From contig NZ_JAJKFQ010000002.1 in the NCBI RefSeq assembly GCF_020966635.1, forward strand, positions 930,001-994,000: DNA of 64,000 bases, read 5' to 3'. A program made the position numbers and the translations under genes. Numbering within the stretch: the stretch's first letter is position 1; each line of letters starts with the position of its first letter. This DNA is from Stieleria sp. JC731 (GTDB lineage: Bacteria > Planctomycetota > Planctomycetia > Pirellulales > Pirellulaceae). Below, piece by piece: positions 9,389 to 17,573 of the stretch. The notes under the pieces were generated by a model. It was given only the letters and a program-made list of their open reading frames with translations, was not told where the DNA came from and searched no databases.

Positions 9389-12300
9389 ATGGCTGAAGCA
9401 TGGAACGAGAAGATTTTTAAGACGCCACCCGCGGCTCCGATAGCTATCGATGCTTACCAGTTAGCCTCTCCGTCTCTTGGAGCGATTGAGCTTCAATCAA
9501 GTGGCAGCAATTTGCCTCCTACTGTCTTAAATCGTTTCATGCCACCACCGCGGGTCGATGTGCATTGCCATTTGATCGAGGTGTTTGATGAAACCAAACG
9601 CGATTCAGATGCGATCCGCAAGATGTACAACGCATTGCTGAGTTGCGGTTATCAGACAAATTGGAAGAGCAAGATTCAACTTAAGGCGATTCTGGATCCT
9701 TGGATCAAGGATGCTTGCGGCCAACGACCAACGACGGGAAACAATACGATCTCGTTCATTCGGTTTTCATTGTCGAACAATACCTTACGCGCTGTGCCCT
9801 ACGTGTTGGGTGCGGCGATGCGTGCACCGTTTCCATTTCCGGATTTGCGCAAGCACCCGGGTTATCTCGCCCCCATCAATGCCATCGCAGTTCCACTGGT
9901 TCTCGACCTCAGTTTTATGGCATTATTTCAAGACGATCCGGAATTGGTGACAGGAACTACGGAGGAGTTTGCGTTTTGGTTCCGCGATGTGTGGCAATCT
10001 ACTGTCCAAAATGCCAACCGACTGCCAAACCATTTGAACGCCTTTTTTGGCACGAAACGTTCGGTCTATTTTTCGACTGCTGACGAGATAAAGATAAAGG
10101 CGACTCTAGACGGTACAGCAGAGATTGCGCGTCAGAGTCGCGGAGCGTTGCAACCGTTCCTCCCAATTGAGCCACGTCGGTGGTGCTCTAGTGTTCGTGG
10201 AAACATTCCCAACCAACAATTTGATTCGATTGGCAGTTATCTGGGGGCGTATATTTACTCGGAGAAGTCTCAAGCCGACGCGAGTAACTCAAAACGAGGC
10301 TTTGCTGGGCTGAAGTTTTACACTCGTCATGGATGGCAGCTTTCAGGAAACAACGCCCTCTATGGCGATGCGATCGGCCCTGAATTAGATGGCGTTGTTC
10401 AAGAGGTTATCGATTATGCTGAGCAACACGACATTCCCATTACAAACCACCACAGTCCCGGCGGCACACCGCCAAACGGATTTCTTATCCCGCCTAAGGA
10501 AATGGTGGAAAGAAATCAAACGAACGTACCGCTTCCACCAGAATACGTACTTGATTCTAGCTCTAATTATGCCCAATGGCTGGCTTGGATCGCCGTCGCA
10601 GAAACAGCTTATCTGTGCGAATACGTGGAGAGAACAGCGTCACCTGAGATCTGGAGGTCAATTCTAAAAGAAAAGCCAAAAATGCGGGTGAACTTGGCCC
10701 ACGCAGGGTCTGCTGCCGCAATGTACGCTCATTTCTACCCTTCAAATTGTACGTTGGATGTTGAACTGGTGCTCAATCGTCTATTGGGCAACACGACGTG
10801 GAATGACGAGACGATATACGACTTTAGGCTATCAGATATCGAGTATCTCCTGGAAAATCCTTTGGCAGTGCAGGCGGATATCTTTCCGTTTGTCTTTTGG
10901 AGTTCCGCTAGGCTGCGTCTGCATCGGTATTGCGAAGTCATTCGAAGGCGACAGGTTCCGTATCCACCAAAACGATTTACAAGCAACTTGACGCAGGAGT
11001 TTGGCCGGAAATGGCAGGAGACACTTACCCGAGAGACAATGCAGTGCATGGTCGATGCGACCAATCAAGGGCATGATCTCCATAGCTGTGGTGACTGGCC
11101 ACCGCGATGGGATTCTGAGTTGAGCGAGTTCATTCGTAACTGTTGGGAATTGTCGAACAGGGAATTCTCAAAACTCGAACAACATCCAAATTGGGACAAC
11201 TGGCTACAAAATTGGTGGTCCAAAATCTTTTCGCAAGCCAATGGCCAAAAAAGCAACTGGTTTGGTGCGATTGCTGACTTGGCAACTAATCACGAGAACG
11301 TCTATGTCGACTTCTCCTATGCGACCGGTCAGCGCTCGATGCTTGTCGGCTTGGATGGTCAATCCAGAAGCGAACGGGTCATTGCCAATACGGCAATTCC
11401 CACTGCTCTCCGGTGGATGATGTCCGACGATAAACTATCGCGCAAGGTAATGTTCGGCAGTGATTGGTTTTTGATTGAGCAAGACCTCGGAAGTGCCGAC
11501 GACGCCTGGGCCTACTTCCGCAAGTGCTTCGAAGTCGCTCGGCTAGACGATCTCGCATGGGAGCGATTCAGTAGCTTGAATGCACTTGAGTTTCTGAATC
11601 TGAGAAATCGGCGCGATGCTATCAAGGCTTTCGTTGGAAGCGGTCCAAACAGATACACAGCGTTTCAGTCAATTGTCTCGATCCCGGAGGATCCAAGCAA
11701 ATTTGTCGATTTACTCCCAGTTGTCATGCAGAAGAAGCGGTCTTTTTATGGATACATCGAAGGAAAAGAGTGGAAGTACTGCGTTGGTTCAACCGAACAC
11801 TGCAGCGAGAACGGGCGTGTAGACGCGCCAAACATTCAAAGTTCGGGTAATGAAAAAATCATATTGCCGGATGGGAATGAAGTTGTGCTAAACTCGACTG
11901 GCGTGCAGTCGATGGACGATGGGTTATTATACATTGGCCCAGTTACGCTTGATTTGCCAGAACCAAATGTCGAGTTCCTTTCCGGCTCCGTGGGGCGAGG
12001 CGGCGACAACAAATCAACAGACGTAAAAAAGGTGCAGGAACTTCTTGCAGAGCACTTGCTTTCGCCTGGCCGATTTGACGGGCAGATTGGCGACCGCACA
12101 ACAAAAGCAATCGAACTTTTTCAACGGATCACTTTTGGTTGGGAACATCCTGACGGGAGGGTAGATCCTGGCGGGCAAACTATCAGCGCTTTGAGTATTC
12201 CCGCAACAAGCGTTAAAGGCGAATGCGTCGAGCAAGTCGTACTTGATATAACAGATGAGTGCGAATCGCCGGTCGATCCTGGGGCGATATCGATAGATTC

Positions 12301-13024
12301 GACATTGGTTCGCAACTTTCTTAAAACGCTGCTAGAGCTTTGGAGGACAGTAGAAAGTTCTCGCGAAGTTTACAGTGAGCTTAAATCGATCCCTCAAAGC
12401 CTGGAGGAAATTGAGTCATGGTTTCGCTACAGAATTCACGCGAAGTTTTCTGTACGAGTCATCAAACAACGAATGCTGTTAGTGATAGAGACAACAAGTT
12501 CGAGATTGATCTACTTAAGAAGCGTTCTACAGGTGTCGTCTCGGTGGAGTCTTAAGGCCACACGCAATGTTTCGTGGTCGACCGCATTCGCTGGTAAGAC
12601 GAAGCATTTAACCAAAGCAGTCAAGAAAAATCTCCTGTTCACTGTTGCGACCGACGTTATGGAAGAGTTCCTTGAAGAGGAATTTTCAGCAGCGCGATTC
12701 CTATCGACAGTTTCGTACGATTTGGCAAAGGCAGTTTTGGCTGCACTCGTTGTTGAAGCTACGAAGTTAGCTGTAGCCGGAGCTATTGCCGTTGGAGGTA
12801 CTGCGGGCTTGGTTGCCGCAGCAGTTATCCTTGTTGGAGGCGCCGCAGTGGTACTTTACCTCGCTTTTGCCGATGACCCGGTACGCGAAAGAGTGCGGCG
12901 AAATGCAGCACCTGTACTCGATTCATTCGTCGATTCGTTGAAGACTGACGTAAGAGAAATCATTGACACCACAAAATGGTGCTTTGCGAACCAGGCCCAA
13001 TGCTTGTTGCCGCTCTATCAATGA
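9389..13024 (+). CDS. Amidohydrolase-like protein fused to peptidoglycan-binding domain, candidate effector
   Basis: A 1211-residue multidomain protein. Residues about 50-760 look like a metal-dependent amidohydrolase TIM barrel: an HxH-type start DVHCHLIE (about 56-63), TNHHSPGG (about 352), NLAHAG (about 436) and FGSDW (about 690), giving plausible metal ligands in order. Residues about 865-920 match a PG_binding_1-type domain (DVKKVQELL, then DGQIGDRTTKAIELFQR). A hydrophobic, glycine-rich segment around 1125-1160 could be one or two membrane-inserting helices, followed by a short charged tail. The chain is far longer than ordinary amidohydrolases (about 300-450). The gene is last in the plus-strand run, directly after the PAAR-like tip, a typical place for cargo. 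A good AGAAGG lies upstream of the ATG. The domains are supported; the effector role is inferred and the substrate is unknown. Confidence 0.7.
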   Translation: MAEAWNEKIFKTPPAAPIAIDAYQLASPSLGAIELQSSGSNLPPTVLNRFMPPPRVDVHCHLIEVFDETKRDSDAIRKMYNALLSCGYQTNWKSKIQLKAILDPWIKDACGQRPTTGNNTISFIRFSLSNNTLRAVPYVLGAAMRAPFPFPDLRKHPGYLAPINAIAVPLVLDLSFMALFQDDPELVTGTTEEFAFWFRDVWQSTVQNANRLPNHLNAFFGTKRSVYFSTADEIKIKATLDGTAEIARQSRGALQPFLPIEPRRWCSSVRGNIPNQQFDSIGSYLGAYIYSEKSQADASNSKRGFAGLKFYTRHGWQLSGNNALYGDAIGPELDGVVQEVIDYAEQHDIPITNHHSPGGTPPNGFLIPPKEMVERNQTNVPLPPEYVLDSSSNYAQWLAWIAVAETAYLCEYVERTASPEIWRSILKEKPKMRVNLAHAGSAAAMYAHFYPSNCTLDVELVLNRLLGNTTWNDETIYDFRLSDIEYLLENPLAVQADIFPFVFWSSARLRLHRYCEVIRRRQVPYPPKRFTSNLTQEFGRKWQETLTRETMQCMVDATNQGHDLHSCGDWPPRWDSELSEFIRNCWELSNREFSKLEQHPNWDNWLQNWWSKIFSQANGQKSNWFGAIADLATNHENVYVDFSYATGQRSMLVGLDGQSRSERVIANTAIPTALRWMMSDDKLSRKVMFGSDWFLIEQDLGSADDAWAYFRKCFEVARLDDLAWERFSSLNALEFLNLRNRRDAIKAFVGSGPNRYTAFQSIVSIPEDPSKFVDLLPVVMQKKRSFYGYIEGKEWKYCVGSTEHCSENGRVDAPNIQSSGNEKIILPDGNEVVLNSTGVQSMDDGLLYIGPVTLDLPEPNVEFLSGSVGRGGDNKSTDVKKVQELLAEHLLSPGRFDGQIGDRTTKAIELFQRITFGWEHPDGRVDPGGQTISALSIPATSVKGECVEQVVLDITDECESPVDPGAISIDSTLVRNFLKTLLELWRTVESSREVYSELKSIPQSLEEIESWFRYRIHAKFSVRVIKQRMLLVIETTSSRLIYLRSVLQVSSRWSLKATRNVSWSTAFAGKTKHLTKAVKKNLLFTVATDVMEEFLEEEFSAARFLSTVSYDLAKAVLAALVVEATKLAVAGAIAVGGTAGLVAAAVILVGGAAVVLYLAFADDPVRERVRRNAAPVLDSFVDSLKTDVREIIDTTKWCFANQAQCLLPLYQ

Positions 13025-13037
13025 TTGCCCTTCGCTA

Positions 13038-14315
13038 TTACCCATGATTGATGTGAGCGTAGACCGCTGATGCTACAAGAGCGAGCAGTCCTAGCAACGT
13101 CAAAAATAAGAATCCAACTTCACGGATCGACAGCTTGCGATTATCAGAAGGTTGCGTTACGAAACTGTTGAAACCATGCGGCTGTCCGCTGGCAATTGCA
13201 TCATCTTGACAGTACCTCCGAAGAGAATTCACGTCCGGGACTATTACCGATCTCTGATTCGGTACACCCTTAATATTTACGATCGTCGAAAACACTGCCA
13301 AACCCATACGTTTGCTTATTGCACCATGTTGACAGGATTCACGTTTCGCAATGTCCATAGTGACAGGCGATAGCCATGCGTTCAGAACACACTGATATTT
13401 CTTCCAACCCGTACGCTTAACTTGCGCTCGCGTCCTGACCCAAGCAAACACCAATGCTCCAATCAGCAAAGCGATCGTTGAGGCGAGTAACTTCGAGTAA
13501 CCGACTCGCGCTCCGAGAAAGATCTCGTCAAACAGGACCAGACCAGCACCCAAAAAAAATACTGGAAATGAATACAGCAGTGTCAAATAGAGGGCGTGAC
13601 CACTGTTATCGAGCCAGCCACGATTTTTCTTTCTAGAAACGTATTCGTAGATCTTGCTCGACGTTTCCGCGATCGCAGAAGCCCGTGCTATTTCCAGCTC
13701 TTGTGGCAAGTCTGCCTCCAGCTCGCCCTGCCAGGGACTTTCCGATAGTGTCCCGAAGCACTTCAATGGTCCGGCTAACAGAGCATATTGCCTGAACTGC
13801 CATCCCAATTCATTCAAGATCTCGGCACGACGGTAGGCAGTTTTATCCATGAACGACAAAAATAGAAACTCACCAATATCCGGGGCTTGCACTAGAGCTG
13901 ACAGTTCTTGAGGCAACCCTTTTTGCAATTCCGCAGAATTTGCTGGAAGCTGCCCTACTTCGGTGCCCGCCATACCGATTCCAACTGCGGCAGTAAAAGC
14001 CGCTTCAAAAGCACCGCTGTCATCCATGATGTCTTGGCAAGCTTTAGTAAGCCAAGACTTGGCAAGATTGAAGTCTGTCCAATGATATGGATGCACGACT
14101 ATTGATGCAGTAGCATCGTTGACCTCGTCGCAGAACTCAACGACAACTCCCGCCTTGGGCAAAAAGTAAGTGCCTCCGCAAACATTCACCTGGTTCTGTT
14201 CGAACGTCAGTTGGGACAAGGAATCAAAGAACGTCGTCTTACCTGCACCTTTTCTCCCCGCAATTGCAAAGCGAATGTGGTTTATACCGAGCGTCACTAT
14301 AGGTTCCCCAATCAA
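13038..14315 (-). CDS. P-loop (GTPase-like) membrane protein
   Basis: A 425-residue protein with Walker A GRKGAGKT at residues 20-27 in a domain that begins like a small GTPase or dynamin-like fold, followed by hydrophobic segments at about 245-270, 278-296 and 398-421. The arrangement (cytoplasmic nucleotide-binding head, membrane hairpin, C-terminal anchor) is reminiscent of membrane-complex NTPases, but I do not recognise the family and no clear NKxD motif was identified. It is convergent with the amidohydrolase gene, 13 bases away. The start is a TTG that overlaps the upstream gene's stop as TTGA, which suggests translational coupling. It is probably part of the envelope side of the apparatus. 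Confidence 0.65.
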   Translation of the reverse strand: MIGEPIVTLGINHIRFAIAGRKGAGKTTFFDSLSQLTFEQNQVNVCGGTYFLPKAGVVVEFCDEVNDATASIVVHPYHWTDFNLAKSWLTKACQDIMDDSGAFEAAFTAAVGIGMAGTEVGQLPANSAELQKGLPQELSALVQAPDIGEFLFLSFMDKTAYRRAEILNELGWQFRQYALLAGPLKCFGTLSESPWQGELEADLPQELEIARASAIAETSSKIYEYVSRKKNRGWLDNSGHALYLTLLYSFPVFFLGAGLVLFDEIFLGARVGYSKLLASTIALLIGALVFAWVRTRAQVKRTGWKKYQCVLNAWLSPVTMDIAKRESCQHGAISKRMGLAVFSTIVNIKGVPNQRSVIVPDVNSLRRYCQDDAIASGQPHGFNSFVTQPSDNRKLSIREVGFLFLTLLGLLALVASAVYAHINHG

Positions 14316-14734
14316 AATGGCTTCGGGACAGACGTTGCAGCAACCTTGTCTTTGAGATTAACAAACTCCAAGTACGCGCATCTCAGTAGAATTGCGTTCA
14401 GATGCTTGGGGAGAAACTCTTGCTCAATGTCGAAAAACTGATTGAAGAGACAATAATTCACCATCACCTCTCTTTTCTCTTCGCAACACCGCCTGTTCTG
14501 CACAATCCAATCCACGACATCCTGGAGACCAGTCCGAGGCAGATCATTTTCGTCAAACGAGCACTCGCAACGTTCTCCGCAGCAATCCAGCAGCATTCGG
14601 CGTAGTCGAACTTCGAACTCTTTAAATTTTTCGGACATACCTGCAATTGAAATTTCGTGGTGCAGCGTCACGAGCTTGTAATCCACATTTGGCTTCCCTA
14701 AAATTGTACACAGTTCTGCGATTCTCTTGAACAT
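14312..14734 (-). CDS. Small helical protein coupled to the P-loop membrane protein
   Basis: A 140-residue protein, not recognised. It is mainly helical, with a cluster of cysteines (DCCGERCEC near 54-62 and RRCCEEKR near 84-91). The ATG at 14734 (MFKRIAEL) is chosen because the longer reading frame to 14851 would overlap the opposite-strand lipoprotein gene. No clear Shine-Dalgarno sequence supports this start, so it remains uncertain. The stop overlaps the TTG start of the P-loop membrane protein, suggesting the two are made together. Divergent from the lipoprotein gene with 15 bases between the start codons. Confidence 0.5.
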   Translation of the reverse strand: MFKRIAELCTILGKPNVDYKLVTLHHEISIAGMSEKFKEFEVRLRRMLLDCCGERCECSFDENDLPRTGLQDVVDWIVQNRRCCEEKREVMVNYCLFNQFFDIEQEFLPKHLNAILLRCAYLEFVNLKDKVAATSVPKPF

Positions 14735-14749
14735 AGAAGGGGTGGGCCG

Positions 14750-16381
14750 ATGCACAAAATTGTTCTTGTGTTGGTCTTGGTTGTTTTGCTGATTGCTGGT
14801 TTGTACTGCGGAGGATGCCTTTCCAGGAAACCCGCGCCAGATCCAAGTCAAGTCGTCATCGCTTCAGTTGGTTTCAACTTTCCAAATGGTGCGTCGGTAG
14901 GACCGGATGCCCTGATTGATCCACTAGCGAAAGAAAAAATAAGAACTTGGGTAGACTACTCAAGTGAGCTTGAACCGAAAGCACGAAAGGCCATCAAGAA
15001 AACCTACGAATCTGTAAAGTATGTTACGTCAGTGGAAGTCCACGAAACGACATCCCCTGTTTCATTCACGGATCTTGAGAAACGCCTGTCCGCCGACTCG
15101 CCTGACAGAGCACAACTCAGGGCGGACCGCCAGTACATAGACTTAACCTACGAAGTGACGGAAACGAGAAATCCGCGGCCCGGGAAAAAGCCTGTTAGAT
15201 TAAAACCGCCCAAGACACCAGAATTAGAAAGTATCCGACAGAAACTTAAGCTACGTATCGAAGACTTTGCAAACGCTGCCTTTGACCAGACGAATGCTGC
15301 CATCTTTGGAGACTCTGCTACGTACACTTCCGTTACTTCCGACCTTCGCCCGGACAATCTTGATGAAATACTTAAGGCTCTGTATTTGTATGACTTGGCA
15401 TACATTTCTTCGCACGTTTACTTGCCAAAAGAGGCAGACGTGGAAGCGAGCAAAGAACGCAAAGCGGACTTGCTCGAGCTGGCGAAAAAGACTCGACAAA
15501 GCGCAAACTCACGCTTAAGTGGATCTGACTATCGTCAAGGCTATGCAATATGGATCAATTTACTATTGGAGCATCGGCGCAAACAGGTCGGAAACGTTGA
15601 AAACGACAATCAAATGAAGTTAAGCATGACGGAGATAATGAAGCTTACGCCAGTTGTGGAAACCAATAAACTCGGCAAATATCGTCTTGATGGCTCTGTT
15701 GTTACACTTGCGTATTATGCGATATTGAGCCTCGAGGCTGATGCCGGTGACAGTTCAGCGCTGCGCACACTTCTAACAGAGACTGGCTTTACCAGCGACG
15801 TACTGCCCAAATTGATCAAATGGAATGAGGGTCTATACAGCGGTACTTCGCTCGGCAGTTTTCCACCTGAGCCTAAAATGAAATATGCGAAAGGGCAGCG
15901 AGAGCGTGACCACCTAGTAGGGGGGAAGCTATTGCATCACTTGGCAATTTCCTATTCGCGACTACGAAAAGATCCAAATGACCCACAGGGCGCTGCTCGT
16001 GCAAGCCTAGACGATTTGAAGAGAGTGTTGCTCACTATGAGAAAAGGCGAACTTGGCGCAGAAGGCTGGAAGACGGAGTTTACCTACTACGATTTCTGCT
16101 ACGTGATGCGAGCACTCACCTTGGCTGCCAAGTACGAGTTTGAGTATTTTGCCAATGAGAATCAATGCACGGAATATCTTGACTGGGCGAATGAACTCTC
16201 AGGCAAACAGCAGCTTAAGCCTACACCCGACTTCAGCAGCGAATCGACGGGCGATGTCAGTATTTACTACTATCATCTTGCGCATACGTCCCTTGCGAGA
16301 GAGTTTTCGGACCTTGAAAATGACGTAGCTCGTGCCATCAGAGATAGCCAAGCTGCTACAAAACAAGCTCCTGCAAAATAG
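14750..16381 (+). CDS. Putative lipoprotein of unknown family, helical repeat-like
   Basis: A 543-residue protein. The N terminus is a classical export signal (basic MHK, then a Val/Leu-rich core) ending in a lipobox-like CGGC, with Cys23 as the likely lipidated residue; the Cys at -3 is atypical. The rest is mostly charged helices, reminiscent of helical-repeat scaffolds, and is not recognised. A strong purine-rich GAAGGGG precedes the ATG. It is followed after 17 bases by a membrane-anchored gene on the same strand. By analogy with the TssJ lipoprotein of type VI systems it could tie the apparatus to the outer membrane, but it is far larger and shows no TssJ signature. Confidence 0.6.
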   Translation: MHKIVLVLVLVVLLIAGLYCGGCLSRKPAPDPSQVVIASVGFNFPNGASVGPDALIDPLAKEKIRTWVDYSSELEPKARKAIKKTYESVKYVTSVEVHETTSPVSFTDLEKRLSADSPDRAQLRADRQYIDLTYEVTETRNPRPGKKPVRLKPPKTPELESIRQKLKLRIEDFANAAFDQTNAAIFGDSATYTSVTSDLRPDNLDEILKALYLYDLAYISSHVYLPKEADVEASKERKADLLELAKKTRQSANSRLSGSDYRQGYAIWINLLLEHRRKQVGNVENDNQMKLSMTEIMKLTPVVETNKLGKYRLDGSVVTLAYYAILSLEADAGDSSALRTLLTETGFTSDVLPKLIKWNEGLYSGTSLGSFPPEPKMKYAKGQRERDHLVGGKLLHHLAISYSRLRKDPNDPQGAARASLDDLKRVLLTMRKGELGAEGWKTEFTYYDFCYVMRALTLAAKYEFEYFANENQCTEYLDWANELSGKQQLKPTPDFSSESTGDVSIYYYHLAHTSLAREFSDLENDVARAIRDSQAATKQAPAK

Positions 16382-16398
16382 GAAGATTTCAAAACAAT

Positions 16399-17571
16399 AT
16401 GGAGGAAAAGAAAGAATCACCACAGTCATCTCTCACCGATATCGTAACTTCGGCGGCCTTCATACTCGTGCTTTTGCTTTTGGCCGTGATCGGAGTATCT
16501 GCCTACTCGCGTATCAGTGGGCGCGATGACAAGGAGAGTGTTCGTGAACTGGTAATTCACATTACTCCACTTAAAGCGAAAAATGTTGACTTTGAGTGGC
16601 AAGTTGATCCGCCGTCTGATGAACCTATTGTCGAACCGACAGATTCGAAAACCCAAGCAAACAGCCAATGGATGTATTCAGTCCAGCGAGTTGACGCAGG
16701 AAGCTGGACTGTCCTTGTTAAGCCTTATGTGCGTCTTCCTTATGGCAACGCAATTGTTGAGTCCGCTCAGGAGATTGTCTCGAAACTTTCCAATTCAACC
16801 GCAGGTCGGATCGAACGGTTCGCAATCGACTACTCTGATGCACTGATGACAGTTGGCTATGCGAATGGATATCGCGCAACTACTTCAAATGCAAATTTGC
16901 TCGGCATCGCCAATCGCGCCTATGGTACTGCAAATCGAAATGACCTAGGTGAAAAAGGGGCGTTTGACTACGCTGAATTCACAATAGCGATTCGAGGTGG
17001 CGAAAATCGCAGTGACCAGCTTCAATCAGTCGAGCGCAGAGGGCACTTGAGAGTCGAGTACCAATTGATCCAACTTGAATGCGAAATTCTCGACAATTGG
17101 GCGACCTGGGATCGCAACACGAGTGAAGCATGGGCAAAACTTGACGAACGGGTGGCAACTGCGAATAGGTTTTGGGCGAGAGGAAACCGGGATCCGTATG
17201 GGGTTTATGATAATCTTGCATACAACGCGTTCCGGCTAGAACTTGTTCGTGCACGTCTACTAAAGGAGTATTTCAACGAGGAATACATCACCCTGTTGCC
17301 ACCTGAATTGTGTAGATACTGCGCATCACTTGGTTCAAGATTCCACGAACCTGTTGGACTTCTCACTTCTGTAGAGCTCGTACAATTGTTTAAGGTTGAT
17401 GCCGTTGTCGAGCTAAAATTGGATGCCATCAGTGGAATGGCAGACAAACAAACCGTCGTTATGACAAAAACAATTGGCAGCACGAACAATGGGCGAACCT
17501 TGCCCGTGGCCATTGTGACTTTGGGCGAAGCAACTGCCCCGCCAACCATCGATCCGTTATGGAAGGATTGA
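16399..17571 (+). CDS. Membrane-anchored protein of unknown family
   Basis: A 390-residue protein with a short cytoplasmic N terminus, one membrane span at about residues 18-36 and a large extracytoplasmic part of unrecognised family. The mature region is mixed alpha/beta with a proline-rich stretch (PPSDEPIVEP, near 73-82). It lies 17 bases after the putative lipoprotein and is convergent with the channel gene, whose stop is only two bases away. It is probably a periplasmic component of the same envelope assembly. Confidence 0.6.
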   Translation: MEEKKESPQSSLTDIVTSAAFILVLLLLAVIGVSAYSRISGRDDKESVRELVIHITPLKAKNVDFEWQVDPPSDEPIVEPTDSKTQANSQWMYSVQRVDAGSWTVLVKPYVRLPYGNAIVESAQEIVSKLSNSTAGRIERFAIDYSDALMTVGYANGYRATTSNANLLGIANRAYGTANRNDLGEKGAFDYAEFTIAIRGGENRSDQLQSVERRGHLRVEYQLIQLECEILDNWATWDRNTSEAWAKLDERVATANRFWARGNRDPYGVYDNLAYNAFRLELVRARLLKEYFNEEYITLLPPELCRYCASLGSRFHEPVGLLTSVELVQLFKVDAVVELKLDAISGMADKQTVVMTKTIGSTNNGRTLPVAIVTLGEATAPPTIDPLWKD

Positions 17572-17573
17572 TG

